From Calonectria ilicicola (taxonomy: Eukaryota; Ascomycota; Sordariomycetes; Hypocreales; Nectriaceae), in assembly GCA_020809705.1 (NCBI GenBank), contig CP085825.1, positions 558,001 to 622,000 of the forward strand: 64,000 nucleotides of DNA, given 5' to 3'. A model generated the notes under the pieces. It did no database searches, was not told where the DNA came from, and worked only from the letters and a program-made list of their open reading frames with translations. A program made the translations under genes and the position numbers. Positions 53,932 through 64,000 of this stretch are shown piece after piece; the stretch's first letter is position 1; each line of letters opens with the position of its first letter.

Positions 53932-54251
53932 GCATTAGCATGGTTTGCATGTTCGTACATTTATTTACACCTTTGCACGCATTAGAAGAACGATTAGAAC
54001 GACCGGCATGAGTCATGTCAATTTTAATAGTACAGCGAGCGATCCTTGGACTCTAGGGCATACAGCTTGAAGAGTTGGGAAAACTGGCGCATTTTTCTTC
54101 ACTTGGAACATATCTACCCTAGATGCATGGTTTCCGTCCCATGTTGGCCAATGATGCATGCAATAGCAGGGTATAAGATAGTGGGGTGACGGCGAGTTTA
54201 ACTTGGACTTGGCCTTTTTTTATGCTTCAATTGACTTCGTTAGTCGCAATC
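53932..54251. other. Short intergenic region between FAD oxidoreductase and methyltransferase
   Basis: A 320-base stretch. TATAAG at 54173-54178 is a possible TATA element 75 bases before the methyltransferase ATG. Alternative in-frame start at 54222. Confidence 0.5.
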
Positions 54252-55401
54252 ATGGGGTCGTTCGAAGTCCATTCCGACTTTGCAGTCGGATTTGTGGGCG
54301 GAATCTTGTTTACATTGGTGGTGGCGGGGGTAGCCTCTGTGACGCTTCTGCGGATGACCGACAGATATGGTCTGGGTCACTGGAAGCTCAATCTGGAGGT
54401 GCCGCTTCCCAGTATGTGGATGAATGTGGGCTATTGGTAAGTAAAAGACTAAAATATCAAAAGAAGAAAAGGCTACCTTGCTATAATCTGATATTTATCT
54501 CCTTTTCTCATGCATTCGTCAAATGCTGACACGTGTAAGGAAAAATGAACATGGTGAGCCAATTCGCAGATTCCCCGAGGCCTGCGCATCTCTCCTCCGG
54601 GAAATCGTAAAGGACGCAGGGATCCTTGACACGGAGCCATTGAAAAAACCGTCCCCGCGTGGTTCCCTTGCCATACTGGATCTGGGCTTCGGCTGTGGCG
54701 ACCAGACGTGGGAGCTGGCCCGCCTCACAAAGGACGCAGGATGGACGGACATGCAGTACGTGGGCCTCACACTCAACGAGGCCCAGGTGCAATCCGCCCA
54801 GCGGAAGCTCTACCGTGAAGTCGCAGCGACCGAGGAAGGAGGACACAAGGCCGAGTCGTTCAAGCTCTTCTGCGCCAATGCCGCAAAGCCGGAGACGTGG
54901 ACGCCGCGGGTCGCAGAGGCTGTCGGATCGCTGTCGGACGAAAGGTTCGGGGCGAGGTGGCTTCTCGCGCTAGACTGCCTGTATCACTTTTCCCCGTCGA
55001 GGAAGCCCGTTTTCAAGCACGCGGCCAACAGCCTCAATGCCAATATTATGGTATTTGACCTTCTATTGAACGAAAAGGCCACACTCAAGGAAACGTTGAT
55101 TCTTAGAGCGGTCGGGGTCATGATGGGGTGTCCTGTCAAGACCTTTCTGACGGAGGGTGAGTACAGGGATCAGCTTGTCGAATGCGGATATGACCGAGGC
55201 TCTATTACAGTGCGCGAGGTCACGCAGGATGTTTTCCCAGGTCTTGTAAAATTCCTCGACCAGCATGACCGGGCTCTGTCAGAGTATGGAATCTCAATGG
55301 GGGGCTTCAAATTGGCCCAGAGGTTATTTGATTGGTTTGGTCGGTCAAACGTCGTGAGGGCGTCTATTGTGGTGGCTCATGCCAAGGGCAAATCAAGCTA
55401 A
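54252..55401 (+). CDS. SAM-dependent methyltransferase with N-terminal membrane anchor, two exons
   Basis: Exons 54252-54436 and 54540-55401, 348 residues. The intron (103 nt; GTAAGT, TGCTGAC branch, TGTAAG) splits the Trp codon of MNVGYW and continues KNEHGEPIRRFPEA. One N-terminal span (GFVGGILFTLVVAGVASVTL, about 14-33) is followed by the class I fold: motif I is LAILDLGFGCGDQTWELA near residue 115, with GLTLNEAQVQSAQ as the next strand and LLALDCLYHF as a later motif. The DxGFGCGDQ signature and MWMN-GYW start occur in fungal small-molecule methyltransferases. Its position after the FAD enzyme suggests the same lipophilic substrate. The alternative start at 54222 adds ten residues. Confidence 0.85.
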
Positions 55402-55560
55402 AAACAAGTTTGCCCATGACATTTTATATTTAATTATGAATCGTCTCGGAGCCATTGGATAAATGGAGAGCTTCTTCTCTGCATCGGTATTATTGATAAT
55501 CTTGGGGGTATATATTTCAGTCTACATTTAGCTACCAAATATCTGCATCTGCAATCTAGA

Positions 55561-57540
55561 CTAGAACACGACACCCTTGGTCTGGCTCATCTTTGAAACA
55601 TTGTAATTCTTGATGAGAAGAATCCATGCAAAACACAAAGCCATGATGCCGGTTCCAGTGGCCAACATTCTCGTTTGCGCGTATCCATAAGCTTTCTGGA
55701 TTGCCACTCGCTCAGTACTCCCAACGGGATATGATAACTGTGTGGTTATGTCCGAATAAATCAGAGCAAGATTCGGCAGAGCAGATTCTGGTAGATAGCG
55801 ACCAAGAGCCTTGGGAAATGTATTTGTCCAGATGGCACCAGAGATGGTGTTTCCGATGGCACCACCAATAGTGCCAGAGACATATAGCAAGGCTAGTGCA
55901 GCAGCGACATGCTGGTGGTCCACGGCAGCAAGAACGGCAAGCTGCACCAAGAGAATGAAGACGCTGCCACCGATGGAAATGAAAATCTCACACATAACAA
56001 TGTAACCAATATGCATGTTAGGCTGGCGGAAGTAAATCATGAGACCAAGGCCGAAGATGTAAATTGGAACTGTGACGTAAAAGAGCCACTTGAACCGACC
56101 AGTTTTGCGGATCAAGTAGCCCACGATGAAGAGAAGCACTCCAGATACCACCTGGAAAGTGCTGTTGACGTATCCAGCCTCTGACACAGATAAGTTATTA
56201 ACAACCTGTAAAAAGGATGTGAAATAACTGTTCCAGCAGTAGTAGGAGATTTGATATGTCATGTCAATGAGGCAGGCCCCAATGACGGTTCTGTCCGTGA
56301 TGAATTGATTTTTTAAGAACGGCGTTGGAGCCAGGTACATCTGGTGTAGGGCAAATAGCACAAGCAGTACAAAGCCAGTTACAATCATAGCAATGACATA
56401 GTCAGACTTCCAGCCGTTCGGGGCGGAGGTGGCCAGCGTGAATGGTAACAGGAACACGGTCAGGCCAGAGGCAAATAGGATAACACCAACAGCTGTTTAT
56501 TGAAATAATTAATATTCCGTACTCTTAGAAGATACTTTTGGGTTTACTAACCATCAAATTCAATGATTACATGCTTGATGCTCTCAAATACTGTTCGGCC
56601 ACTGCTTTCCTTGACAAAGATGCCTTGTTTCGTGGCCTTGCGCTGGTTGAGCTTCAACATCACGAACAAGGGAACGGTAACAGCAGGTACAATGATGGCA
56701 AAAGAACCAAAGCCCCATCGCCAGGTGACATTTTTGTAAAATGCCTCGGCAGCTTTGGAACCAGCAAATGCGGTAATCATGTATGGAGAAGAGGTAAAAG
56801 CAAAGGCGATGCCTCGGTTTCGCAGGTTCGTCGCATCGGCTGCAAGCACGGCCACGGTGTAAATGATTCCTGCAAAGCCAATTGAATAAAATACCTGCGA
56901 TAGGTTGATTTGTTAGCGCTCGTTTGGCTTTTTCGAAAATGTGGTGGATACAATCTGATACGTACTTGAGCAGCGCAAAAAGTGGCAAGATTGTGAGATG
57001 TAGCCATGAGAATGACGCCTAGGGTAGCACAGCACACCATGACGAGGAAGCCTTCGGCACGGCCCCAGACGTCGAGCATTTTGGCCATTGGAATGTAAAC
57101 GGCAGCCGTCATGGCGGAGGCCACAATCTCAATGACAGTCATGAGTGAGTGAGACTTGAAATCGCTCGTAACATAGGGTAGGAGACTGGCGAGAATGTTG
57201 ACTCTGAGCCCATTGGTTAAAAAGATGAGCCAGATACTGCCCATGGAAATTAGCTCGATCCGCGTATAGATGTTTATGTTAATGTGACTTACAGGATCAA
57301 GGCCGCAGCCAGCGATTTCTTGGTCCAGGCCAAGGTCACAGCCTCGATTTTCTGAACACCTAGCTGAGCATCCTGACTTGGCATTGTCTGGTCAATAATG
57401 TCATTCATATTCTGCTTCTCATCGGCGAGGACCGTGTCATTTGCCGCCTGAGTTTCTGGGTCTTGGGCGGCGGCGACATCCTGTGTGGCGTTGGGCGTGT
57501 CGCGGCCAACGCCAAGTTTAAGCTTATCTAGGATCGACAT
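55561..57540 (-). CDS. MFS siderophore-iron transporter (Sit1/MirB family), four exons
   Basis: Exons 57540-57293, 57236-56966, 56894-56552 and 56492-55561, 597 residues. Introns of 56, 71 and 59 nt keep frame (LAAALIL-IWLIFLTNG, FCAAQ-VFYSIGF, IIEFDA-VGVILFASG). An acidic cytosolic N-terminus of about 65 residues is followed by around 14 membrane spans, the number expected of the siderophore:H+ symporter group. Family-typical patches are ASLLPYVTSDFKSHSL, MAKMLDVWGRAEGF, FAGIIYTVAVLAADATNLRNR, TWRWGFGSFAI and SYYCWNSYFTSFLQVV. These transporters import ferric siderophore chelates at the plasma membrane under iron limitation. The exact siderophore cannot be read from sequence. No siderophore NRPS is in the window. 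Confidence 0.93.
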
Positions 57541-59431
57541 TGCTGCAGTGCGGGCGATGCGACAAGGCTGGGTGTACGCGATGGAGAGCAGATTGGCGGC
57601 GGAAGAGAAAGGCTTCCCATCCTTTTAACCTTGGTGTCCAGACCCTGGAAGCTATAGCTCCATGCATGTTGGCTGTATGATAAAAAGTCGACTGCAACGT
57701 GTGGGTAACCATCGCGTGGTGAAATGGGCTTCCTGGAGGCAAGCGACTGTCGCTCAATTTCGAAATCAGGTTAGCATAGGGTGGGGGAGAGGCCGGGATC
57801 GGAACAGGTGAGACTGGTGTAGTTCGTTTTGATTGATTGATTAGATCAAACCGCCCGCTGCCATTGGTGTAAGCGAGCTCAGCCGTTACGTGATGGGTGG
57901 TTGCAGTGAGCCGATTCCTTGCCAAGCGCCTTGGCCACGATGTCTTCAATTGCCTCGGGGGATAAGGCTGGTTTGGGCTGCCGTCCCCGGCCGCGCCTTG
58001 GCTCATCACCCGAGTCCTTGCCCGCTATAGGCATCAGCATTATTAACCTCATGGTCCGCTTACTGCGTCCAGGGTCCTGGTTAAGTCACTCAGCGCGCGC
58101 TGCTGGCCCATTCAAACTACCCGCCCCTGTAACCCACTTCGCGTGAGAGGAACTGCTCACTGGCCGGTGTGCATGCAGATGGACCAAGCTGCATCAAGAA
58201 GAGGTTCCCGAAAAGCCAGGATCTCTAAAGAGAGAAATAAATTTCGTTTCACAACGGATTTAGCACCATCGCGACAGGCCTAGTTGCGCACAACCAGGGT
58301 GCAAACTGTAGCCATTGTGTGATTTTCATATCTCGTGGATAGAATCTGGGTTCCAGAATGGAAACCACAAGTTAAAATATGCATAAAAGCTAGTTGTGTA
58401 GATACAGAATCCTAGTTGGTGCCCCATGGGTCTATTCGGCAGGCAAAGGCGCGGCTGGTCAGATTTCCCGGGCCCGAGGGGTAATCACTCAATTTTTTCG
58501 TTGTGCAAAATTCCTTACACACTGCATATAAGGAAGAATGAAAGGAAGGTTTTGTGTGACATGGTGTTATTTCATGGTCTTGGTATGAACGTACAATACT
58601 TAGGGGCCAAGTTTCGTTTCTTGCACATTCACGAGATTCGAAGTACGGGAAGACTAATAGTGGAATAAAAAATAATAAGAAAAAGAAACGAGCAAAACAT
58701 AATTAGATCTAAATAGCCCACAAAGGTATGTCATGTCCAACTGAAAGACAAGCAGACGGGTTGATTATGATTTCTCCCAGCAGCCTAGAGCCATGGAGGT
58801 GGCACATACAGCTACAATCAACAAATTTACTTCATCTTCACTTGCCCAACTAAGCCAGTCTCCTTTGGTCTTCATTTTGAACTCAAAAAAACGACCACAG
58901 CCACAACTGCTGCACCTAGCACGCAGAACAAGCCGCCAAGTCTAACAGTAGACCGTAACCAACCATTGCACCCGTCATCCCATCAGCGTGACCGAGAGGA
59001 ACGGACACCAGGGACGGGGCAAGATAATATGTACAAAGTCATATTTGGTAAGTTTTTTGAAGCAACGGAGAGTGCTAGGGCAGGCGAGAAGAGAAAGTAT
59101 AGGCTGCGGGTGTGAGAAAGTTCACCACGCAACATTTATTTGAAGACACCTAGCTAAATAGTTTGTTGATAGCATCACAATGAGTAATTCGCAGGGGCAG
59201 TTGAACTTTATCTGCCGTCCATCCAGGTTACGATCCAAACGGGTTCTGGAGCACAAGCATAAATACCAGCGTTGACCACGAAATAGCTCGTTACTGCTCA
59301 CCATCCCAATTCCTACTCTTGAGCCTGGAAATCTTTACTGACTTTCTTTGAAAATCGCCCGTCAATTTTTGTAAACCCACCCCTAAACCAGGTCAGAGGG
59401 AACGCCGAGCACGTTTACTCTTTATGGCATT
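57541..59431. other. 1.9 kb gene-free region upstream of the siderophore transporter
   Basis: No credible gene. It holds the transporter promoter on the left, with a GATAAGG motif at about 57960-57966 and CCAAT-type motifs on the minus strand near 57590. The right half is AT-rich. I see no known repeat or RNA gene. Confidence 0.5.
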
Positions 59432-60113
59432 ATGAGTATTGGAGAACTCGTCAAGTGGTGCCGTTTTGGTCGAAATCAACATCAAAGCAAACAGCACAAC
59501 AACAGGCAAGTGAACATGGAGTCTCCTCCTGCCTACTCGGAGTCCAGTGCCTCAAACAGCCCACCACATCCCTGCCTATACGGAGATGATGGCATCGAAA
59601 TTCTGTTGTTAAAGAACCCAAACAGAGTCTGCGATGAATTTTGGAGAAGGCCGGGCGGGTGCTGATATTCCGTGGCAAGCAGACTTGACGCTTGGTGTCA
59701 AGAACCTGCCAGCCCTTATGAAACATGGGTTTTACTGGTCTGAAGATAATTTGATCCCCGAGGCAGGTTTTATTCTTTCTCATGAAGATCTCGACGAGGA
59801 TTCTCAACGCTTAGGGTGGGTTTGGGCTCGTCAATATGAACTGAGGGATTGCAACCACCCCCCACAGTGGAAAGGCATTTTGCAAGTTTATGCCCGGACA
59901 CTCCAAGAGTTGTCTGAGTTCAGAATCGCCGATCTCTCACCTAGCAACATTCTATTGATGCTTGCAACAAAAGAAGGACGACTTGTATACGCCTATAATC
60001 GTATCCGTCCGGGTACCAAGATCAATGCTATATACGATGATATGCCGTTGGAAGGTTGGTGGCCATGGCCAAAGCAAAATAAAAACCAGGATGAAGAGAT
60101 GGGGAATGAGTGA
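59432..60113 (+). pseudogene. Hypothetical fungal protein split by a probable +1 frameshift
   Basis: ATG 59432 (or 59516, MESPPAYSESSASNSPPHPC) opens a frame to TGA 59663-59665. A second frame, offset by one, overlaps from 59634 and runs to TGA 60111-60113. The first ends YGDDGIEILLLKNPNRVCDE-FWRRPGG; the second continues GADIPWQADLTLGVKNLPAL. If one G of the GGGCGGG run at 59652-59658 were absent the frames would join into one protein of about 227 residues. No intron with usable GT, branch and AG solves the junction. The second half contains RLGWVWARQYELRDCNH and DLSPSNILLML. Either the gene is broken, the reference has an error, or translation begins at the ATG of 59634. Family not recognised. 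Confidence 0.5.
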
Positions 60114-63100
60114 AAAGGTTGATAAGTGGGAGGAAGAATAGTTCTTCACAATGTCTATTTGATAGTATATTCCTATCATTACCTATCACGGTTCACGATT
60201 TGGCGACAGAGAAATTACGACCGAATTGAGCAAACGGGAGCACTGCCAACGCCCGATACTGAGCATAGAATCCCAGATAGCTGAAAACACATCTCACTCA
60301 ATAAATCAATTTCGCCATTACATTCAAAGTTTTAGCCACCATATTTGCGCTTCATTCTTGAATCGTGCCTGTCTTTTTTTCCCAAGGTATAGCTATTTAC
60401 TCCGGTCCATGACAGTTATGAGAGCTCACCCAAAGCATCAACTGTTGACTTCCTTGGCTTGGCTGTCTCAAAGGTACAAAAAATGTATTTCCAAAGAAGA
60501 TTGAAATATAAAGGCCCCAGGTAGATGGAACCAATCCCTTCTCCCTGTGTGAATGAGACAATAAGACTTTCGGCACAAGCCTCATCAATGTGACACATCT
60601 TTCTAGCCTCAGCTGATGAGTGAGACATTTGCCAGATGAGAATTCTATAATTATAACTAAATTTCGGCACTGAACAGTGGCGGTGCTGCTGCTAGTAGCT
60701 TTTTGCAGTCGGCGTCGTAAAAAGCAAAGACTAGCTTCCACTTGACAGGCATCCACCAAAGTCAAAATGAAGCACATGTCTATCTTATATAAGAGATCCA
60801 AAATTAACAGAAATCCGCCAGTAAGTTGCATTTTTAGGATATGGTCGAAAGTTAATATGCTAGACTCATTGGTCGTCAAAATTTCCATCGACCCTACATC
60901 GCTTCACTTGACCAATTCCAGCTAAATAAACGCTATAGGCTCATGTTGAAATTTTGTCTTAACAGAGGCTACGTGGACTTTAGTTCCTGATGTATATAGA
61001 GTGAATTTATTAGAAGCGAACAGTGTCAGCCATTGAGGCCAGAAGCTTACGAGGTATCAAAAGCATTTATTAGGAAAGCTGGATTGATTCAATTTGATAT
61101 TTTCTTCCCGCGGTGGAGAGTAATGTAAATTCCAGGTTCCATATTCATTCCATGGAACATCGTGTCCTCACTTCAATGACATTTGCTACCTTCATATCTC
61201 TTGCAAATCTTCAGCGCACCTGTTTCAACTGTGGTATAATGTAAGTAACGGACTAATCGTAGTAAAATAATGTTGCTCGAATGGACTACGGATCTAAAAA
61301 CCGAATTGATCAAATATAGTCATTTTAAATTAAGGCCCCTAACCTGTATAAACCAAAGGAAGTGGGTTCCCAACTGAAAGAGGAGAGAATCAAGAGTTTT
61401 GACATGAAAATGTCCTACCCTGGAGTCGACAAAACTTTTGATGCGTGAGGGACAAGGCATATATGCCGCCTCCTCCATTGCAATTCTGACATTATACCCC
61501 TTAGTGGGAATGAATTTATGTATTCAGCGACGGAGTCTTTGTTCTTCAAGTGCCACGTCTAGGACCTCCAGTAACAAATACTCGCTCCAGGGAAAAACGC
61601 AAGGAAGACGTGTAGGCCATAATTCAGAAGTATGTTCGTGAATGTAAAATGATGTCCAAGATACCTTTGTTTGCCAACAATTCTTGTGCGATAAGGATAT
61701 AAGGTCGCATTTTGATCAAGCAGGCAGGTTTTCCCCCCCTGGTTGGACATATTGGTAGCATCCTCTGTGAGTCAGTCCTTTGAGGGCTGTATTGGGATCA
61801 ATCAACCACGAATATGTCCAAAACCTAGGAACTAAATAAAGAAAACCGACACGACATAAACCGAGAGCATTAAATATGCATTTCTACAATATAGCAGGTT
61901 GTTTGTATTAGTAAAATCGCTTCTTTGACTCGAAGGATTTTATTTAAATAGAAAGGCATGGTTTGTGTGGGGGCCAATATACGCCACGTAAATTGAGGGA
62001 ATGCGTTAGACCCCAAGAAAAATACGAGCGGAGGTGACGTGATGGTTCGCTTCCAGTTCCAGCACGATAGCAAATCTCATTCGCCAGTAAGTTTAAATCT
62101 TACGTAGATCATTCGCGAACAGCTTACTTGAACAAGGCTTGGTTATTCGCCTTATGGGGCTGAGCAAGTCTGTGGCGAGAACACAGCAAGGAGCAATCTA
62201 ATTGCGTCTCCCACGTTCGTGCAACAAAGAGGATGCAGAAAAAGTCCCTTGACGTAACCCACATGCAAGTCCTTGCATCACCCAACACCACGGCCCGGGG
62301 TGTCTAGCTGGACAGGGTTGGTCACGACCCAATATGTTGATGTGGTATCGTCTGCAGGGCACACGCGGCCGCAGGCGAGAACAAAAAGGGACCAGCTAAT
62401 AAGAGGGAAAATGGAAAGGGCACACAATTCCAACAAATTAGGACCGTAAGGTGCTAGGTGGGCTTGGTACCAACCACAGAAATCGAGGTGGTAATGAGCT
62501 GAATGGGTGAAGCCCGCCAATGACCGGTGGGATACCGGAATCCGGGGGGGTTCACATTAGCCGGGGTCTTTAAGAGCGTCAAGACATATTGATACTACGC
62601 AGAGGGAGGGTCGACGTGGCCAAAAGGGTGCCGCCTAGTCGTGTCACGTTATGAGCTACCGACGGATAAACTCGCTCGGCTGACAGGAGTTTGAGGCCCT
62701 TCGGTAACGAGCTATATGGCATACTTCTCTTTTTGTTCTGATGGAACAATTTACGCGGCTATCCATGGGCTGTATGAGATACTTCCTTTGCCATGCTTCC
62801 TCTGCCGCTTTAGAAGCATTGGTTGCGATGCGTGTTTCATGCTGAGGGCATCAGATCGGAATCAGGTCCCGAGGATCCAGCTATCCGAAGCCCTTTTCGT
62901 TGTAGAATCTTCAGCCCTGGCAAGGTCGGACGAAGCAAGGTCGAAAACGCAAGACAATAGGGTCAATGGAGGGTGTGGAGGCGACCGGGGGTTAGTCGGC
63001 GGGTCCGTTCCTCCATCATCCGTGTCCATCCCATTGGCATACCTTGTCATCCCGATTGTTAGCTCGAGACTTGGTCAGCAATTTGTGGGAGAAATTGACC

Positions 63101-64000
63101 CGTTGTGGTGAAGTGTCGCACCGGGTTCCGCACCCAAACAGGCCATTGCGATCTCGGCTCTTTGCGTATTTTCTCAAAGTATTTTGCATGAAGCGATACG
63201 TTCCACCACGTGTTCGCCTCATATGCATGGCGTTCACGGTCGAGCATCTTGGTGTCGGCAGGTAACTCACACTTGGCGAATCTAAATGCCAACAGCTCGG
63301 GAAAGACGGAGAGCGGGATGGTGAGACGGCGATGTTACGGGAAGTTTGACGGGAAGTTTAGCTGATGGCTTTCCCAGTGGTTTCAGGTGATTGCGACGAG
63401 TCTTGGGACGAATGGAGGTCCTGGGTTGGGCAAGTCGGGGAAGTCTCGGGTGGGTGTGATTTTGTTGGCAGTGAATTTTTAGATGCCGCATATAGCGGCT
63501 CGGAGGAAACATGTGTCACCCCGAAAACTCGTGCACTGTGCGTTGACATGTTGCAAACGAAAGGAAGCTTATGTGACGTTGTGGGAGACACTCGTGAGGC
63601 TGCAGATGGATGCTAAACGATGCTGCCCGGGCGCTATCACTGACGGGCCGTCAGCCATTTCGCCCGCAAACCGGCTTTGACTTACATACATCCAGGTGGA
63701 GGGAAGAGTCTTGAACAGGATTGGGATGATCCCTGGCTGGTAGGGGATGGCCGCGCATCGAACCATGCTGCTGAATAAAATACCGTCCAAATGCTGGGGC
63801 ATGGCGGCCAGCAACGGGATCGAAGGGTCCCGGGTTTTCGTACATGCATAATAGGTACATGCTAGCTTGGCGAATGGCTGATGAGCCGAGGGTGATGAAT
63901 GACGACGACATTGCCGATTTAAGCCTCGAGCATGGCCCTTCAGCCCTGATCTGGTCATCTGGTGACAGCCTCGTGGGAATTTTGAGCTGTAACGGCTGAC
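60114..64000. other. 3.9 kb gene-poor region, AT-rich then GC-richer, to the window end
   Basis: From 60114 to about 62250 the sequence is AT-rich with only short frames; the longest (minus 60888-60397 and minus 60670-60416) overlap each other in different phases and resemble nothing I know. From 62250 on it is GC-richer with frames up to 131 codons (62716-63111) of doubtful coding character. A short ACGGGAAGTTT direct repeat occurs at 63337-63359. No terminal repeats, tRNA or rRNA are visible. Confidence 0.5.

Noticed and set aside
60397..60888. 163-codon minus-strand frame in the AT-rich region
   Set aside because: Two overlapping phases are equally open and neither resembles a known protein; left as unannotated.

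Overview
The window is nuclear DNA of a filamentous ascomycete, most likely a Sordariomycete of the order Hypocreales. I infer this from the introns (47-103 nt, GT-AG, CTAAC/CTAAT/CTGAC-like branch sites 10-25 nt before the acceptor), pyrimidine-rich leaders, many dinucleotide microsatellites and a gene content typical of Pezizomycotina: Spm1/cerevisin protease, mitochondrial CysA-type serine acetyltransferase, 9.5-kDa complex I subunit and MFS siderophore transporter. I do not name a species. I see no rRNA, tRNA, CRISPR array or intact transposon.

Layout. 1-5.4 kb: 3' part of a GH3 beta-glucosidase, an F-box-like gene broken by an in-frame TGA, and a disordered conserved protein. 5.4-11.1 kb: a small minus-strand gene, a gene-poor stretch, a secreted VOC/glyoxalase-like protein, and a conserved fungal gene whose first intron has GG where AG is expected. 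11.9-26.3 kb: cysA-type O-acetyltransferase, a large proline-rich protein, a 3.9 kb microsatellite-rich leader region, isy1 (splicing), wbp1 (N-glycosylation) and nuo9.5 (complex I). 26.3-34.4 kb: one very large BEACH-WD40 gene (Bph1/neurobeachin family) in six exons. 37.4-50.3 kb: subtilisin-like protease, a Ser-rich disordered protein, a membrane-anchored PAF-acetylhydrolase-like lipase, a Cys-rich single-pass membrane protein, a GH47 alpha-1,2-mannosidase and a small Cys-rich protein. 50.8-57.5 kb: an accessory block of multipass membrane protein, FAD oxidoreductase, SAM methyltransferase and siderophore-type MFS transporter. 57.5-64 kb: gene-poor, with one frameshifted hypothetical gene.

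How the genes relate. Most are independent housekeeping genes. wbp1 and the GH47 mannosidase act in the same N-glycan pathway (transfer, then trimming) but are not adjacent. The clearest candidate for a co-operating set is the 50.8-55.4 kb block, where the membrane protein and the FAD enzyme are divergent over about 500 bp and the methyltransferase follows the FAD enzyme by about 320 bp. Three accessory-type genes carry one point lesion each (nonsense, splice acceptor, frameshift). Exon coordinates below were derived by hand from splice consensus and reading-frame continuity, with no transcript evidence.
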